Below are positions 33,570 to 41,452 of a stretch of DNA of 41,452 bases, piece by piece. Made by a program: the position numbers and the translations under genes. This DNA comes from Bacteroidota bacterium (GTDB lineage Bacteria; Bacteroidota; Bacteroidia; Bacteroidales; Paludibacteraceae), in assembly GCA_022708505.1 (NCBI GenBank), contig JAKIYP010000014.1:1-41452 (forward strand), in the 5' to 3' direction. The notes under the pieces were generated by a model, which saw nothing but the letters and a program-made list of their open reading frames with translations, searched no databases and was not told the origin of the DNA. Every line of letters begins with the position of its first letter. The first letter of the stretch is position 1.

Positions 33570-35459
33570 TTACTTCTGAATTTTTACTTTGATATAGAAA
33601 GTCGATGCTGATTTATCGGCCGGCATATTGTCAAACATATCATAAATAAACATCACATTCTTCGGTTGTCCATCAATTTGAGCCTGATAACCTATTACCA
33701 TATTGGCAGGTACAGGATTCGGGAAAGCTCCGGATGCAATTACCGGACTTTCGGAACTTCCGGTGATGGCCAATGCTTCGAGATTGTCAATCGTTGTTTC
33801 GTCAAAATCAGCACGATTAATAGCCGAAATAGACTTAATAGTGTAATTTGTAGACGTTCCCCAGGTATCCAAACCTGCATTGATTTTGGTATGTCCCGTA
33901 AATTTCGCGGAGCCTCTCGCGTAGGTCATATTGCCGGCACGTACAGCTCCATGACTCGATTGTGTGTGGAAAGCCACATCACATTCCATAGGAGCAGCTT
34001 TACCTTCGATATAACTCATTGCTTTCCGGTTTTTGGCGGAGAAGAATGGTCCGGGAAGTGGCCCTGTATCTGAAGTGGCCTTATTATCTTCACCGGCCAT
34101 CGACATGAGTACCCGTGCATAATAATATCCAACATGTACATCACGGTAAATATTTGTTACCTTACCATTGATATCCACAACCTCAACTCCTACTTTGCGG
34201 GTTGACTTAGTTGCACCGAAAGTTGAATTCAACGTGATATTATTCCCTGAATAACTTACCGGAGTTCTTTGTATAACAGCTCCAGTATTGTCGTATACAA
34301 CAAAATCGACCGATTGATAACCGCTGAGTGTTGAAATAGTACCTGTCAGGGGAATGTTTTGCCCATCATCAACTCCGTTGAATGCATCAATCGTCTGGTT
34401 TAACGTTACTGTAGGCGCTGGGGCTGTTTCAACAACCTGAACTGTACATGTAAAGGAAGTTGTCTTATTATTTCCATCTGTTGCCTGTACAATCAGTCCC
34501 TGATCTTCCATTGTAAGCCTTTCTAACTGAACAGAGAAAGGATAGGAAGCTTGTGTGGGCGACAAATTAACCTCGTTAAGCAACACATTCCCCGAAGTTT
34601 TCTTTCTGAAGAGTTTTACTTGTTTTATTTTAGCTTCGGCAGTAATACTACCTGCTATCGTTACATTTGAAAATTCATTTGCACTGATTGAGGCTCCACC
34701 TGTAAAGACAACTTCCGGACCCGGGATTTCGGTAAACTCAATTTTTAATGTTGCCACTTTAATTTTAGGTTTACTTTGTTCGCCTGCCGAAACATATACC
34801 TTCACTGCAGTTGTTTTTGGTTCAAACTGATAACCATCCACACTCAGATCGACCCGGTAAGATTTATCCTGACCCGAGAATTTAATTGTATCTTTACCTT
34901 CAATAAGGATGGGAGTCTCAATCCGGTTTACCACTTTCGAAACTGCAAAAGCCATGAGTTCATCTTCACTTGAGGCATTGATCACAATGACTGGCATCGG
35001 ATCTCCTTCACGATAACTTACTACTGTCGATTCAATGCCATTTACTCTGAAATTTACAGTAGGTGCATCTCTTAAGGGAATTACCCTGATCGGCAGTGTT
35101 GCCGACACGATACGGCCTGCTTTATCTTTGGCTTCTACCTTAAATCCAACTACATCTTCGGTATATGGAATTAATTTTGAAATAGAAAAGCTATTGACAT
35201 TTGAAAAAGAAGTAACCGGACTTTCGTACATTGTTTCTGAAAGTTCAGATTTAATTACATACTGAGTAACACTTGTAAGACCAGCTTCCGCCTGAATTAC
35301 AGATACTATTTCCGGAACACGGGCTGCATTCAGATCAACCACTATACTGTCGACCATAAAAATAATTCTGGGTTCAGCAAAAGCATCCAGATCGATAGGA
35401 TCCGGCTTGCAACCGGCAAATAGTATGACAAATAATAATAAAAATTCTTTTATCTTCAT
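33570..35459 (-). CDS. Multi-Ig lipoprotein, candidate surface glycan-binding protein
   Basis: A 629-residue lipoprotein (lipobox LFAGC, Cys17). Residues about 25-425 hold several Ig-like or cadherin-like beta repeats (for instance VSVIQAEAGLTSVTQYVIKS, GPEVVFTGGASISANEFSNV and APAPTVTLNQTIDAFNGVDD). The C-terminal 190 residues form a different domain (RVLMSMAGEDNKATSDTG to STFYIKVKIQK) that probably faces the ligand. No catalytic motif was seen. Its place directly after SusC, SusD and the FAS1-like lipoprotein is where Bacteroidota PULs code surface glycan-binding proteins (SGBPs): an extended spacer with a distal binding domain. I do not recognise the C-terminal domain. Confidence 0.72.
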   Translation of the reverse strand: MKIKEFLLLFVILFAGCKPDPIDLDAFAEPRIIFMVDSIVVDLNAARVPEIVSVIQAEAGLTSVTQYVIKSELSETMYESPVTSFSNVNSFSISKLIPYTEDVVGFKVEAKDKAGRIVSATLPIRVIPLRDAPTVNFRVNGIESTVVSYREGDPMPVIVINASSEDELMAFAVSKVVNRIETPILIEGKDTIKFSGQDKSYRVDLSVDGYQFEPKTTAVKVYVSAGEQSKPKIKVATLKIEFTEIPGPEVVFTGGASISANEFSNVTIAGSITAEAKIKQVKLFRKKTSGNVLLNEVNLSPTQASYPFSVQLERLTMEDQGLIVQATDGNNKTTSFTCTVQVVETAPAPTVTLNQTIDAFNGVDDGQNIPLTGTISTLSGYQSVDFVVYDNTGAVIQRTPVSYSGNNITLNSTFGATKSTRKVGVEVVDINGKVTNIYRDVHVGYYYARVLMSMAGEDNKATSDTGPLPGPFFSAKNRKAMSYIEGKAAPMECDVAFHTQSSHGAVRAGNMTYARGSAKFTGHTKINAGLDTWGTSTNYTIKSISAINRADFDETTIDNLEALAITGSSESPVIASGAFPNPVPANMVIGYQAQIDGQPKNVMFIYDMFDNMPADKSASTFYIKVKIQK

Positions 35460-35478
35460 GTTGATTAATTTCTATAGA

Positions 35479-36084
35479 TTAGTTAAATGTATTGTTATTA
35501 ACCGGTCGTGCATGTCTGTTTAAAACATGGCAAACTGCATTGGTACACATCAAATTAGAAGTTACAGCATATTTTAGTGAATTCGTCAGGCTCTGCCATG
35601 CCGGATCCAGGCCATTTACAATTAACCGGGAATAATTAAATGAATTTCTGTTTTCAAGTTGCAATGTCATGTAGGCATCAGGCGAACGCCATAAGGTCAC
35701 AACGGGCGTCGGGTCAAAATTAAGCTGTCCTAATCCATGGTAGTAACCATCGATGATATGATATTTCAGCAAATTCTCCCATTTGGCTTTATTTGTTGGA
35801 GTAACAGCCAGAATAGCCGTAAGACTGCCCATTGCACTGTTATTCAGCAACAAATAAGTATATTTGGTTGTTGATGAATAATACAGGGTCGTATCGATTC
35901 CACTTTCCCTTATTGCAGCAGTAAATTCAGAGAATACATCCGGCCGGGATTTAATAAAGTCCCAAACCGTCATATCTACTACATTGCTTTTATTCGCAGG
36001 TGTGTATTCATAATCCTCGGGTATACCCAGACATCCTGAGAACAGAAATACGACAATTGTTGATATTAAAAATATATGTTTCAT
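35479..36084 (-). CDS. FAS1 (fasciclin)-like lipoprotein
   Basis: A 201-residue lipoprotein (lipobox LFSGC, Cys18). The body resembles one fasciclin/FAS1 domain: TVWDFIKSRPDVFSEFTAAIRESGIDTTL at the start, YTYLLLNNSAM in the position of the TxFAPTNxA motif, and LLKYHIIDGYY in the position of the LxYHVVxG motif, ending CTNAVCHVLNRHARP. FAS1-like lipoproteins occur next to SusCD in Bacteroidota PULs and are thought to bind glycan or other surface proteins. It is 21 bp after SusD and 19 bp before the multi-Ig lipoprotein, within one operon. Ligand unknown. Confidence 0.7.
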   Translation of the reverse strand: MKHIFLISTIVVFLFSGCLGIPEDYEYTPANKSNVVDMTVWDFIKSRPDVFSEFTAAIRESGIDTTLYYSSTTKYTYLLLNNSAMGSLTAILAVTPTNKAKWENLLKYHIIDGYYHGLGQLNFDPTPVVTLWRSPDAYMTLQLENRNSFNYSRLIVNGLDPAWQSLTNSLKYAVTSNLMCTNAVCHVLNRHARPVNNNTFN

Positions 36085-36105
36085 ATATAGAAGATTTTGC
36101 AGTTA

Positions 36106-37521
36106 TTAATATGGATTCTGATCAATTAAAGGATTTTGATTGATGTGATCCCTGTGGATCGGAAAATAAATCTGATTAGGTTTGATTATCACATTATTTC
36201 TCTCTTCAAGCAAATTCAGTCTGTTGCAACGTACTAAATCAAACCAGCGTTTACCTTCACCCAGAAATTCTCTGTGTCTTTCCAGCAAAATAGCATCGAT
36301 TAACTCTTCCTGACTTACAAAATCAGCGGTAAAATAGGCTGTATTTCCTGCACGGGTATTGATTCTGTTTAACTGATAAACTGCTTCACTGAAATTATCG
36401 GTCATTGCTAAAGCTTCAGCATATAACAATACAATATCGGCATAACGATACATAACCAAATCGACATCTCTGCCTGTTGTGCCCGAGAAAACTGTTCCAT
36501 TATACCAGAATTTACGGTTTAACTTCGAATTCTGCGTGTCAATACTTTCCCACTGTGTCGAACCAAATCTCATATCAGTACCTGCATTGTACAAACTATT
36601 TTTCACATAGGTTGAAACCCACACTTTGGGTTGAGAACTTGCAAAATAGCTAACAGCCTGGTTAATACCATTACCAAAAACCTCATAAGCCATTTTGAAC
36701 AGTACCTCCCTCGACGCAGGAAGAACAGGGTCTTCTATAAAAATTCCTCTCCAGTCGTTTTTAAAATTAGCCGGAGTAGTTGCAATCAGATTCCAGTTAC
36801 TCGAATTCAATCCGTTTACCCTTTCATTCATGATTGTGACAACCCGTTCATACCTGTGCATCCAGGCATTTACATCCATCAACATGGCACAAATTGCAGC
36901 GATATTGATGCGGGTGCGTTTCACTGAAGTTCTGTCAATCATCAAATAGGCTTTTTCGAGGTCAACCAGAACAACATTTTCAAGAATATAATTTTTATCT
37001 TCTCTGGGGCGATACATAGCAGGTCCGATTTCTTCAAGAGGTTCTGTATAGAGAGGCACATCCCCCCAAACTCTTACCGCGTAAAAATAGGCCCACGCCC
37101 GTAACGTATATGCTTCTGCCAGCAGGTTGTTCTTCAATGAAGGAGTCATGGTAATACTCGGTATATATTTGATCGCCGAATTAGCCTGACCGATTACCTG
37201 ATAAAGTTGTGTCCACAAGGTCGCATTGTTGTCATTCAGGATATTATTGAATATCAGTTCTCCCTGGTCATAAGCTTCTTTCTCATGCGGCAGAAAACTT
37301 TCTCCCCTGAGTTCACCCCAGTCCCATAAACCACGGGCAAGAGCTGTCGACATAGAAGAATAAATAGCTGCAACTCCCACTTCGGCATCTGTCTGCGATT
37401 TCCAGAAACTATCAGCAGTCAAATCGCTGATTGGTTCTTGCATAAGCAATTCACAGGAGCTTAAACCCGCAATGAACAGTATTCCGATTATTTTTATTTT
37501 AATTTTCTTATATATTTTCAT
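36106..37521 (-). CDS. SusD/RagB-family glycan-binding lipoprotein
   Basis: A 471-residue SusD. I place the start at the ATG at 37521, giving MKIYKKIKIKIIGILFIAGL and lipobox LSSC (Cys23); a start at 37533 would only add four residues. The N-terminal region ELLMQEPISDLTADSFWKSQTDAE, the TPR-like helices, and the C-terminal blocks RHREFLGEGKRWFDLVRCNRL and IYFPIHRDHINQNPLIDQNPY are typical. It caps the SusC barrel coded just upstream (13 bp) and binds the glycan of this locus. It is intact, unlike the SusD of the fructan locus. Confidence 0.93.
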   Translation of the reverse strand: MKIYKKIKIKIIGILFIAGLSSCELLMQEPISDLTADSFWKSQTDAEVGVAAIYSSMSTALARGLWDWGELRGESFLPHEKEAYDQGELIFNNILNDNNATLWTQLYQVIGQANSAIKYIPSITMTPSLKNNLLAEAYTLRAWAYFYAVRVWGDVPLYTEPLEEIGPAMYRPREDKNYILENVVLVDLEKAYLMIDRTSVKRTRINIAAICAMLMDVNAWMHRYERVVTIMNERVNGLNSSNWNLIATTPANFKNDWRGIFIEDPVLPASREVLFKMAYEVFGNGINQAVSYFASSQPKVWVSTYVKNSLYNAGTDMRFGSTQWESIDTQNSKLNRKFWYNGTVFSGTTGRDVDLVMYRYADIVLLYAEALAMTDNFSEAVYQLNRINTRAGNTAYFTADFVSQEELIDAILLERHREFLGEGKRWFDLVRCNRLNLLEERNNVIIKPNQIYFPIHRDHINQNPLIDQNPY

Positions 37522-37534
37522 GATGGTCAACATT

Positions 37535-40500
37535 TTAGAAATTTACATTTAAACCGAAACCAAATTCACGTTTACGGGGATAACTGTTTTGGTCGATTCC
37601 TAAAGTTAAGGCATCGCCACCACCCCTGAATTCAGGGTCGTAACCTGAATAATTCGTGAAGGTCAGAAGATTATTTCCATACACATACACATTAACCCCT
37701 TTCAGGAAAACCTTCTCCAATTTCGAACCCGGGATTCGATAAGAAATACGGGCTGATTTTAGTTTAATATAAGAAGCATCTTCAAGGAAGAAATCTGAAG
37801 GAGCCAAGCGGTTGTGTTCACTCTTCTTGGGCACTGGGTAAATAGCATCATCACCCGGTTTAGTCCACATATTTTCAATTGCATAAGGAGTTGGCGTTAC
37901 ACCATCAAACTCAAATGAGTTCTGACGAGCCAGTGCATAGTTGTAAATTTGTCCTCCCAATGAGTAATAAAACATCATTGATAAAGTCAGATTCTTATAA
38001 GTAAGATTGGTGCTGAATCCTCCGTACAGGAATGGTTGAGCACAACCAATCACTTTTTTGTCATTCAGGTCAATAATCCAGTTTCCGTCAGTATCAGCCA
38101 AATCCACATCTCCACCTTTCAAAATGTCTCCGTTAGCTGCTTTTTTCTGTTCTACAACTCCTGAATAAGGCTGACTGCCGAGATAATAGGAGTTTTGAAA
38201 CACCCCGTTTGAGAACACAGGAGTCAGTCTTTGTCCATCCGGTGTAAACGCATTGGATTCATCGAAAGCGAAAATCCCCTGATACTGATATCCGTAGAAT
38301 TCCCCCAGGCGGGCATTAGGTTGTACATAAATTGCGTCATGCATACCACGATAGAAAGGAATATCATCAGCTACCCTGGTAATAATGGTTTTATTATTGG
38401 CAACATTCAGATTAACAGTCCATTTTAAATCCGTTTTATGAATAATATCAAAATCTATTGACCCTTCGATACCTTCATTGGTCATAGCACCCACATTTCT
38501 TCTGGTAGTTTGAAAACCCGATTCTTTAGGCAATTCAACTTTTGCCAGCAACTGATCGGTAAGCTTTTTATAATAGTCAATAGAAATTCTTACTCTATTT
38601 TTGAAGAGCACCAAGTCTACCCCTCCATTATACTGCGTTGTACTCTCCCATCCCAGGTTTCTGTCGGCCAGATTACTGGCAGCAATGCCGGAAATTCCTT
38701 CGTAAATGAAATTAGGACTGTAAAGTTGCCATGCATCATAGTCTCCGATACGTTGATTTCCGGTAACCCCAAGACTGGCTCTCAACTTACCATCGCTCAG
38801 CACTTGTCTGGAGAACCGCATGAATTTCTCATCAGAGAATCTCCATCCTACTGAACCGGAAGGAAAAGCGCCCCAGCGATTGTCCTTACCAAATCGAGAA
38901 GAACCATCGTAACGCATATTGAAATTTGCGAGGTATTTTCCTTTATAGCCATAAGTCAGTCGTCCAAAATATGACAACATGGCGCTCCTGGACATGTTGG
39001 TGGATGTATTCCGGGCATCAAAAGAAGAAGCGGCATTCAAAGTATAAATTATATCAGAAGTCATATTCATGCCGAGCATATTTAATCTTTCGACACCCCA
39101 AAAATTAATGCTGTTTCCCAACATGGCCGTTACATCATGATAATCCCCCCAGGTATCGGTATACGTAGCGTAGTTCTCATTTGTAATCTCATAATTGATG
39201 AGTGTCCGGTCGCGCGAACCACTATTCGGTGTGCCGGCTTCTTCTGTTGATAACTGTGTTGAAGATCTCCTCCTTTGGTATCTTTCCTGATAATAATTCA
39301 TCTGAATCGATGAATTGAGTTTTAATTTATCTGACAATTTCCAGTCGACATATTCATACATGGACGCCCTGTAGGTTTGAGCTTTATTTACATCAGTCAT
39401 GGCAACCGCGAGAGGATTACGACGGGCGCTGATATTAGGTATATAAGTACCGTCGGGATTTAAAATCGCCAAATAAGCAGGTTTAACTAATAATGAATTC
39501 AATACACCGTCTTCATCTATTCCATTTTTGGATGAATAAGCAAACTGTACCTTACTTCCAACAGTCAACGATTTGGAAGGCTTATATTCTGTATTAATCC
39601 TGGAGGTAATTCTATCAAAATCACTGTTTACTATAATACCCTTCTCGTTCAAATAGGCTGTACTCATGTAATAGTTAAAGGTTTCAGAAGCTCCAGAGAC
39701 ACTAAAATCAACCTGATCGCGGGTTGCGGGGCGAAACAGAAGGTTCACAATATCCAAATCCTGATTGGTAATATAAGCCAGCGAATCTACGATATTAATC
39801 AGATAATCACCACCAACCAGATATTGTTTGCGAATATCGTCATAATATCTTCTTTCATCTCCATTGGCTCTTGGCATACTGCGCGACAGGGTACTATAGC
39901 TGCGCAAATACCTCACATCAACTCTCGGGCGGGTTCTCTCTCCTTTTTTTGTTGTAACCAGAATAACTCCGTTTGCCGAACGAGATCCATAAATTGCAGC
40001 CGATGCTGCATCTTTTAACACTTCGATACTTTCGATATCGTTTGGATTGATATTGTCTACGTTATCAAGCGGAACCCCATCCACAACAAAAAGCGGACTG
40101 GCACCTTCATCAAATGTAGAAACTCCACGAATACGAATTTCAGAACCTTCGCCGGGGGCTCCACTACCTGTTACAATTTGCACACCCGATGATTGTCCCT
40201 GTAAAGCATCATAAATACTGATAGGCGTTTTCTCTTCTATGGTTTGCGCAGAAATAGAACTGATGGCTCCAGTGATATCACGCTTTTTCATTGCGCCATA
40301 CCCTATTACCATAACCTCTTCCAGTTGCTTAATAGATTCTTTCAAGGTTACATTGATGTAAGCCTGATTATTGACAGGCATCCTCAATGTTGTAAATCCG
40401 GTATAAGAAAATTCTAATGAATTTTTACCTGCGGGCACAGCGATTGTATACTTCCCGTTCAGGTCAGTTATGGTTCCCACATTGGTGTCGATAACTTTTA

Positions 40501-40624
40501 CCGTAACACCTATCAACGGATCATTGTTTTGATCAGACACAATTCCCGACACACGTATTTGTGCCTGAATAATTGCCGTGGCAAAAACAAAGATAAAAAG
40601 AAAAAAAAGTTTGTGTTTTCGCAT
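37535..40624 (-). CDS. SusC-family TonB-dependent transporter, first gene of the right-hand PUL
   Basis: A 1029-residue SusC. Signal peptide about 1-21 (AIIQA); carboxypeptidase-regulatory-like domain about 22-105 (VSGIVSDQNNDPLIGVTVKV); plug with ALQGQSSGVQIVTGSGAPGE, VFVVDGVPLDNV-type sequence and IESIEVLKDAASAAIYGSRS; barrel to the end (FGFGLNVNF). It imports oligosaccharides of the locus glycan. It leads a gene series that runs without a strand change to 23594. A -7 box 99 bp upstream and a short palindrome behind it make a plausible promoter and operator. The second transporter in the window differs enough to serve another substrate. Confidence 0.94.
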   Translation of the reverse strand: MRKHKLFFLFIFVFATAIIQAQIRVSGIVSDQNNDPLIGVTVKVIDTNVGTITDLNGKYTIAVPAGKNSLEFSYTGFTTLRMPVNNQAYINVTLKESIKQLEEVMVIGYGAMKKRDITGAISSISAQTIEEKTPISIYDALQGQSSGVQIVTGSGAPGEGSEIRIRGVSTFDEGASPLFVVDGVPLDNVDNINPNDIESIEVLKDAASAAIYGSRSANGVILVTTKKGERTRPRVDVRYLRSYSTLSRSMPRANGDERRYYDDIRKQYLVGGDYLINIVDSLAYITNQDLDIVNLLFRPATRDQVDFSVSGASETFNYYMSTAYLNEKGIIVNSDFDRITSRINTEYKPSKSLTVGSKVQFAYSSKNGIDEDGVLNSLLVKPAYLAILNPDGTYIPNISARRNPLAVAMTDVNKAQTYRASMYEYVDWKLSDKLKLNSSIQMNYYQERYQRRRSSTQLSTEEAGTPNSGSRDRTLINYEITNENYATYTDTWGDYHDVTAMLGNSINFWGVERLNMLGMNMTSDIIYTLNAASSFDARNTSTNMSRSAMLSYFGRLTYGYKGKYLANFNMRYDGSSRFGKDNRWGAFPSGSVGWRFSDEKFMRFSRQVLSDGKLRASLGVTGNQRIGDYDAWQLYSPNFIYEGISGIAASNLADRNLGWESTTQYNGGVDLVLFKNRVRISIDYYKKLTDQLLAKVELPKESGFQTTRRNVGAMTNEGIEGSIDFDIIHKTDLKWTVNLNVANNKTIITRVADDIPFYRGMHDAIYVQPNARLGEFYGYQYQGIFAFDESNAFTPDGQRLTPVFSNGVFQNSYYLGSQPYSGVVEQKKAANGDILKGGDVDLADTDGNWIIDLNDKKVIGCAQPFLYGGFSTNLTYKNLTLSMMFYYSLGGQIYNYALARQNSFEFDGVTPTPYAIENMWTKPGDDAIYPVPKKSEHNRLAPSDFFLEDASYIKLKSARISYRIPGSKLEKVFLKGVNVYVYGNNLLTFTNYSGYDPEFRGGGDALTLGIDQNSYPRKREFGFGLNVNF

Positions 40625-40722
40625 AAAATCAGTTTTTTCAGTTAATTTGAGTTGTTATTATTATGTATTTATTGTAACTCTTATTATATTGATAAAATTG
40701 TCATCACATTTATTCTTGTTTG

Positions 40723-40730
40723 CAAAGATA
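40723..40730 (-). promoter_or_regulatory. -7 box, TATCTTTG, upstream of SusC of the right-hand PUL
   Basis: The minus strand reads TATCTTTG, a good match to TAnnTTTG, 99 bp before the SusC start. No clear TTG at -33 was found, which is common for activator-dependent PUL promoters. Confidence 0.6.
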
Positions 40731-40762
40731 TACAGGAAAAAAAATAAGCTGTATCAGTTTGG

Positions 40763-40776
40763 GACATATAAATGTC
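40763..40776. promoter_or_regulatory. Palindrome GACAT-ATAA-ATGTC, candidate operator
   Basis: A perfect 5-bp inverted repeat with a 4-bp centre, 33 bp upstream of the -7 box of SusC. The position suits an activator. It does not resemble the 27-bp element of the fructan side. Confidence 0.4.
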
Positions 40777-40823
40777 AAAATGAGTCAAAAACCACCGGAA
40801 CATCGCTGGTTGAAATTAACACA

Positions 40824-40861
40824 CAAAAAACGACCGTCTGTTACTTTTTACAGGCGGTCGT
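40824..40861 (-). terminator. Rho-independent terminator of the truncated methyltransferase gene
   Basis: Arms 40830-40841 (ACGACCGTCTGT) and 40850-40861 (ACAGGCGGTCGT) form a 12-bp stem with one G-U pair and an 8-nt loop. On the minus strand the stem is followed at once by TTTTTT (40829-40824). It lies 37 bp after the stop of the gene at 40899 and isolates the PUL promoter from it. Confidence 0.85.
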
Positions 40862-40898
40862 TGCAAATAAGCTTTGAAACTCAAAAATAAATCACAGG

Positions 40899-41247
40899 CT
40901 ACCTGCCCGATTCATTCAGCAAGTTTGTATATTTCTTGATTAATTTCAACACAAAATAAATAACTGCTGATGCCAGCGTGCACCACAATATCCAGTCATT
41001 TTCAATTTTTATTTCTCCGCTGATAAACGAATTCCGGATGTTGTGAAAAATAAACAGCAGTATAAAAATGGCAAATACCCCGTTCTTCTCCTTTTTCAGT
41101 ATTTTTTTCATGCTGAAAGGGTATTTCGATTTCACTTTATATTTACCGGATGGGATAAAAGGCGGTGTTTTAGCTGCCCAGTCGATATAGGGCTGACCGA
41201 ATTTCCGGCGGAGAAATTGCTCTTCGGCATACATGATTCTTTCATAA
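40899..41247 (-). pseudogene. C-terminal fragment of a PEMT/ICMT-like methyltransferase, cut by IS30-family insertion
   Basis: The frame to the stop at 40899 encodes about 115 residues from YERIMYAEEQFLRRKFGQPYIDW, which matches the C-terminal SAM-binding part of isoprenylcysteine methyltransferase/PEMT-type membrane methyltransferases (YERIM-AEExFLxxxFGxxY...PPFIP). Two hydrophobic segments follow (VFAIFILLFIFHNI and ILWCTLASAVIYFVLKL). The N-terminal membrane segments and the rest of the active site are missing. A frame from a TTG at 41258 would begin inside the IS end and is preceded by TAA, so it is not a real start. The gene 5' part is expected on the other side of the element, beyond the window. 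Confidence 0.75.
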
Positions 41248-41452
41248 TGTAAATTCAATTAGTAAATGCAACTTTGACGGGAGGATAGTATAGATTATTT
41301 TTTCAGAGCAAGAGAGGAAGGACTCCCCCCCTTTGCTCCGATGGAAAAAAATGACTATAATTGTTCTCCGCCTAAAGTTCACATTTATGAGTCATTTAAC
41401 CAGGGAACAAAGATATACTATTGCATCGATGTTGCAAAACGGCTATAATCAA
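41248..41452 (+). mobile_element. IS30-family insertion sequence, left end (continues beyond window)
   Basis: The element begins at 41248 with TGTAAATTCAATTAGTAAAT, which resembles the terminal inverted repeat of IS30 as I remember it (TGTAGATTCAATTGGT...). A 139-bp leader follows, then the transposase start at 41387. The right end, the other inverted repeat and the target duplication are outside the window. The left boundary also coincides with the point where the methyltransferase homology stops. Confidence 0.75.
41387..41452 (+). CDS. IS30-family transposase, first 22 residues
   Basis: The ATG at 41387 opens MSHLTREQRYTIASMLQNGY, the typical start of IS30-family transposases, whose N-terminal helix-turn-helix begins with LTxEQRYxI. 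The frame is open to the window edge. It is the only gene on the plus strand. The DDE catalytic domain lies outside the window. Confidence 0.85.
   Translation, partial: MSHLTREQRYTIASMLQNGYNQ

Noticed and set aside
40899-41258. A complete 119-residue protein starting at a TTG at 41258
   Set aside because: Its first residues lie in the IS terminal repeat, a TAA precedes it directly, and the homology is to the C-terminus of a longer methyltransferase.
1-41452. tRNA, rRNA, riboswitch, CRISPR or replication origin
   Set aside because: No cloverleaf, conserved rRNA stretch, regular repeat-spacer pattern or iteron group was seen on either strand.

Overview
This window comes from a Bacteroidota (Bacteroidetes) genome. 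The signs are two SusC/SusD pairs, a hybrid two-component regulator, many SPII lipoproteins, several proteins with a type IX secretion (T9SS) C-terminal sorting domain, and TAnnTTTG-type -7 promoter boxes with no clear Shine-Dalgarno sites. The T9SS cargo points to an environmental or gut relative in the Bacteroidales/Marinilabiliales area; the genus cannot be fixed by eye. Every gene is on the minus strand except the transposase at the right edge. No intergenic stretch exceeds 300 bases.

Left half (1-18602): a fructan (levan/inulin) utilisation locus. In transcription order, right to left: a GH32 lipoprotein; a large DUF4960-like/LamG/GH32/T9SS fusion; two stand-alone DUF4960-like T9SS proteins; a GH32 with an inserted jelly-roll-like domain and a T9SS tail; SusC; SusD, broken by an in-frame TAA at codon 25; a second GH32 lipoprotein; an MFS sugar permease; and a fructokinase cut by the window edge. 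The order fructokinase-MFS-GH32-SusD-SusC-GH32 mirrors the B. thetaiotaomicron fructan locus (BT1757-BT1765). Polymer would be bound and cut outside the cell, imported through SusCD, trimmed to fructose, moved by the MFS carrier and phosphorylated.

Middle (18733-23501): a cytosolic CBM9-like protein and a propeller-type hybrid two-component system (HTCS). The HTCS sits between the two loci, so its target is not certain. Near-identical 27-bp elements with 21-bp-spaced TACAT half-sites lie upstream of two GH32 genes and are candidate operators.

Right half (23594-40624): a second polysaccharide utilisation locus, apparently for an N-acetylhexosamine-containing glycan: SusC, SusD, a FAS1-like lipoprotein, a multi-Ig lipoprotein, two secreted proteins sharing a new-looking jelly-roll domain, two GH20-type enzymes, a NagB-like deaminase, and three paralogues of a GH18-like TIM-barrel family with a DGxSADxEPH motif that I cannot assign to a characterised family. 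This family is the best candidate for undescribed biology, together with the DUF4960-GH32 fusion.

Right edge (40899-41452): an IS30-family element has inserted into a methyltransferase gene, leaving its C-terminal fragment with its own terminator.
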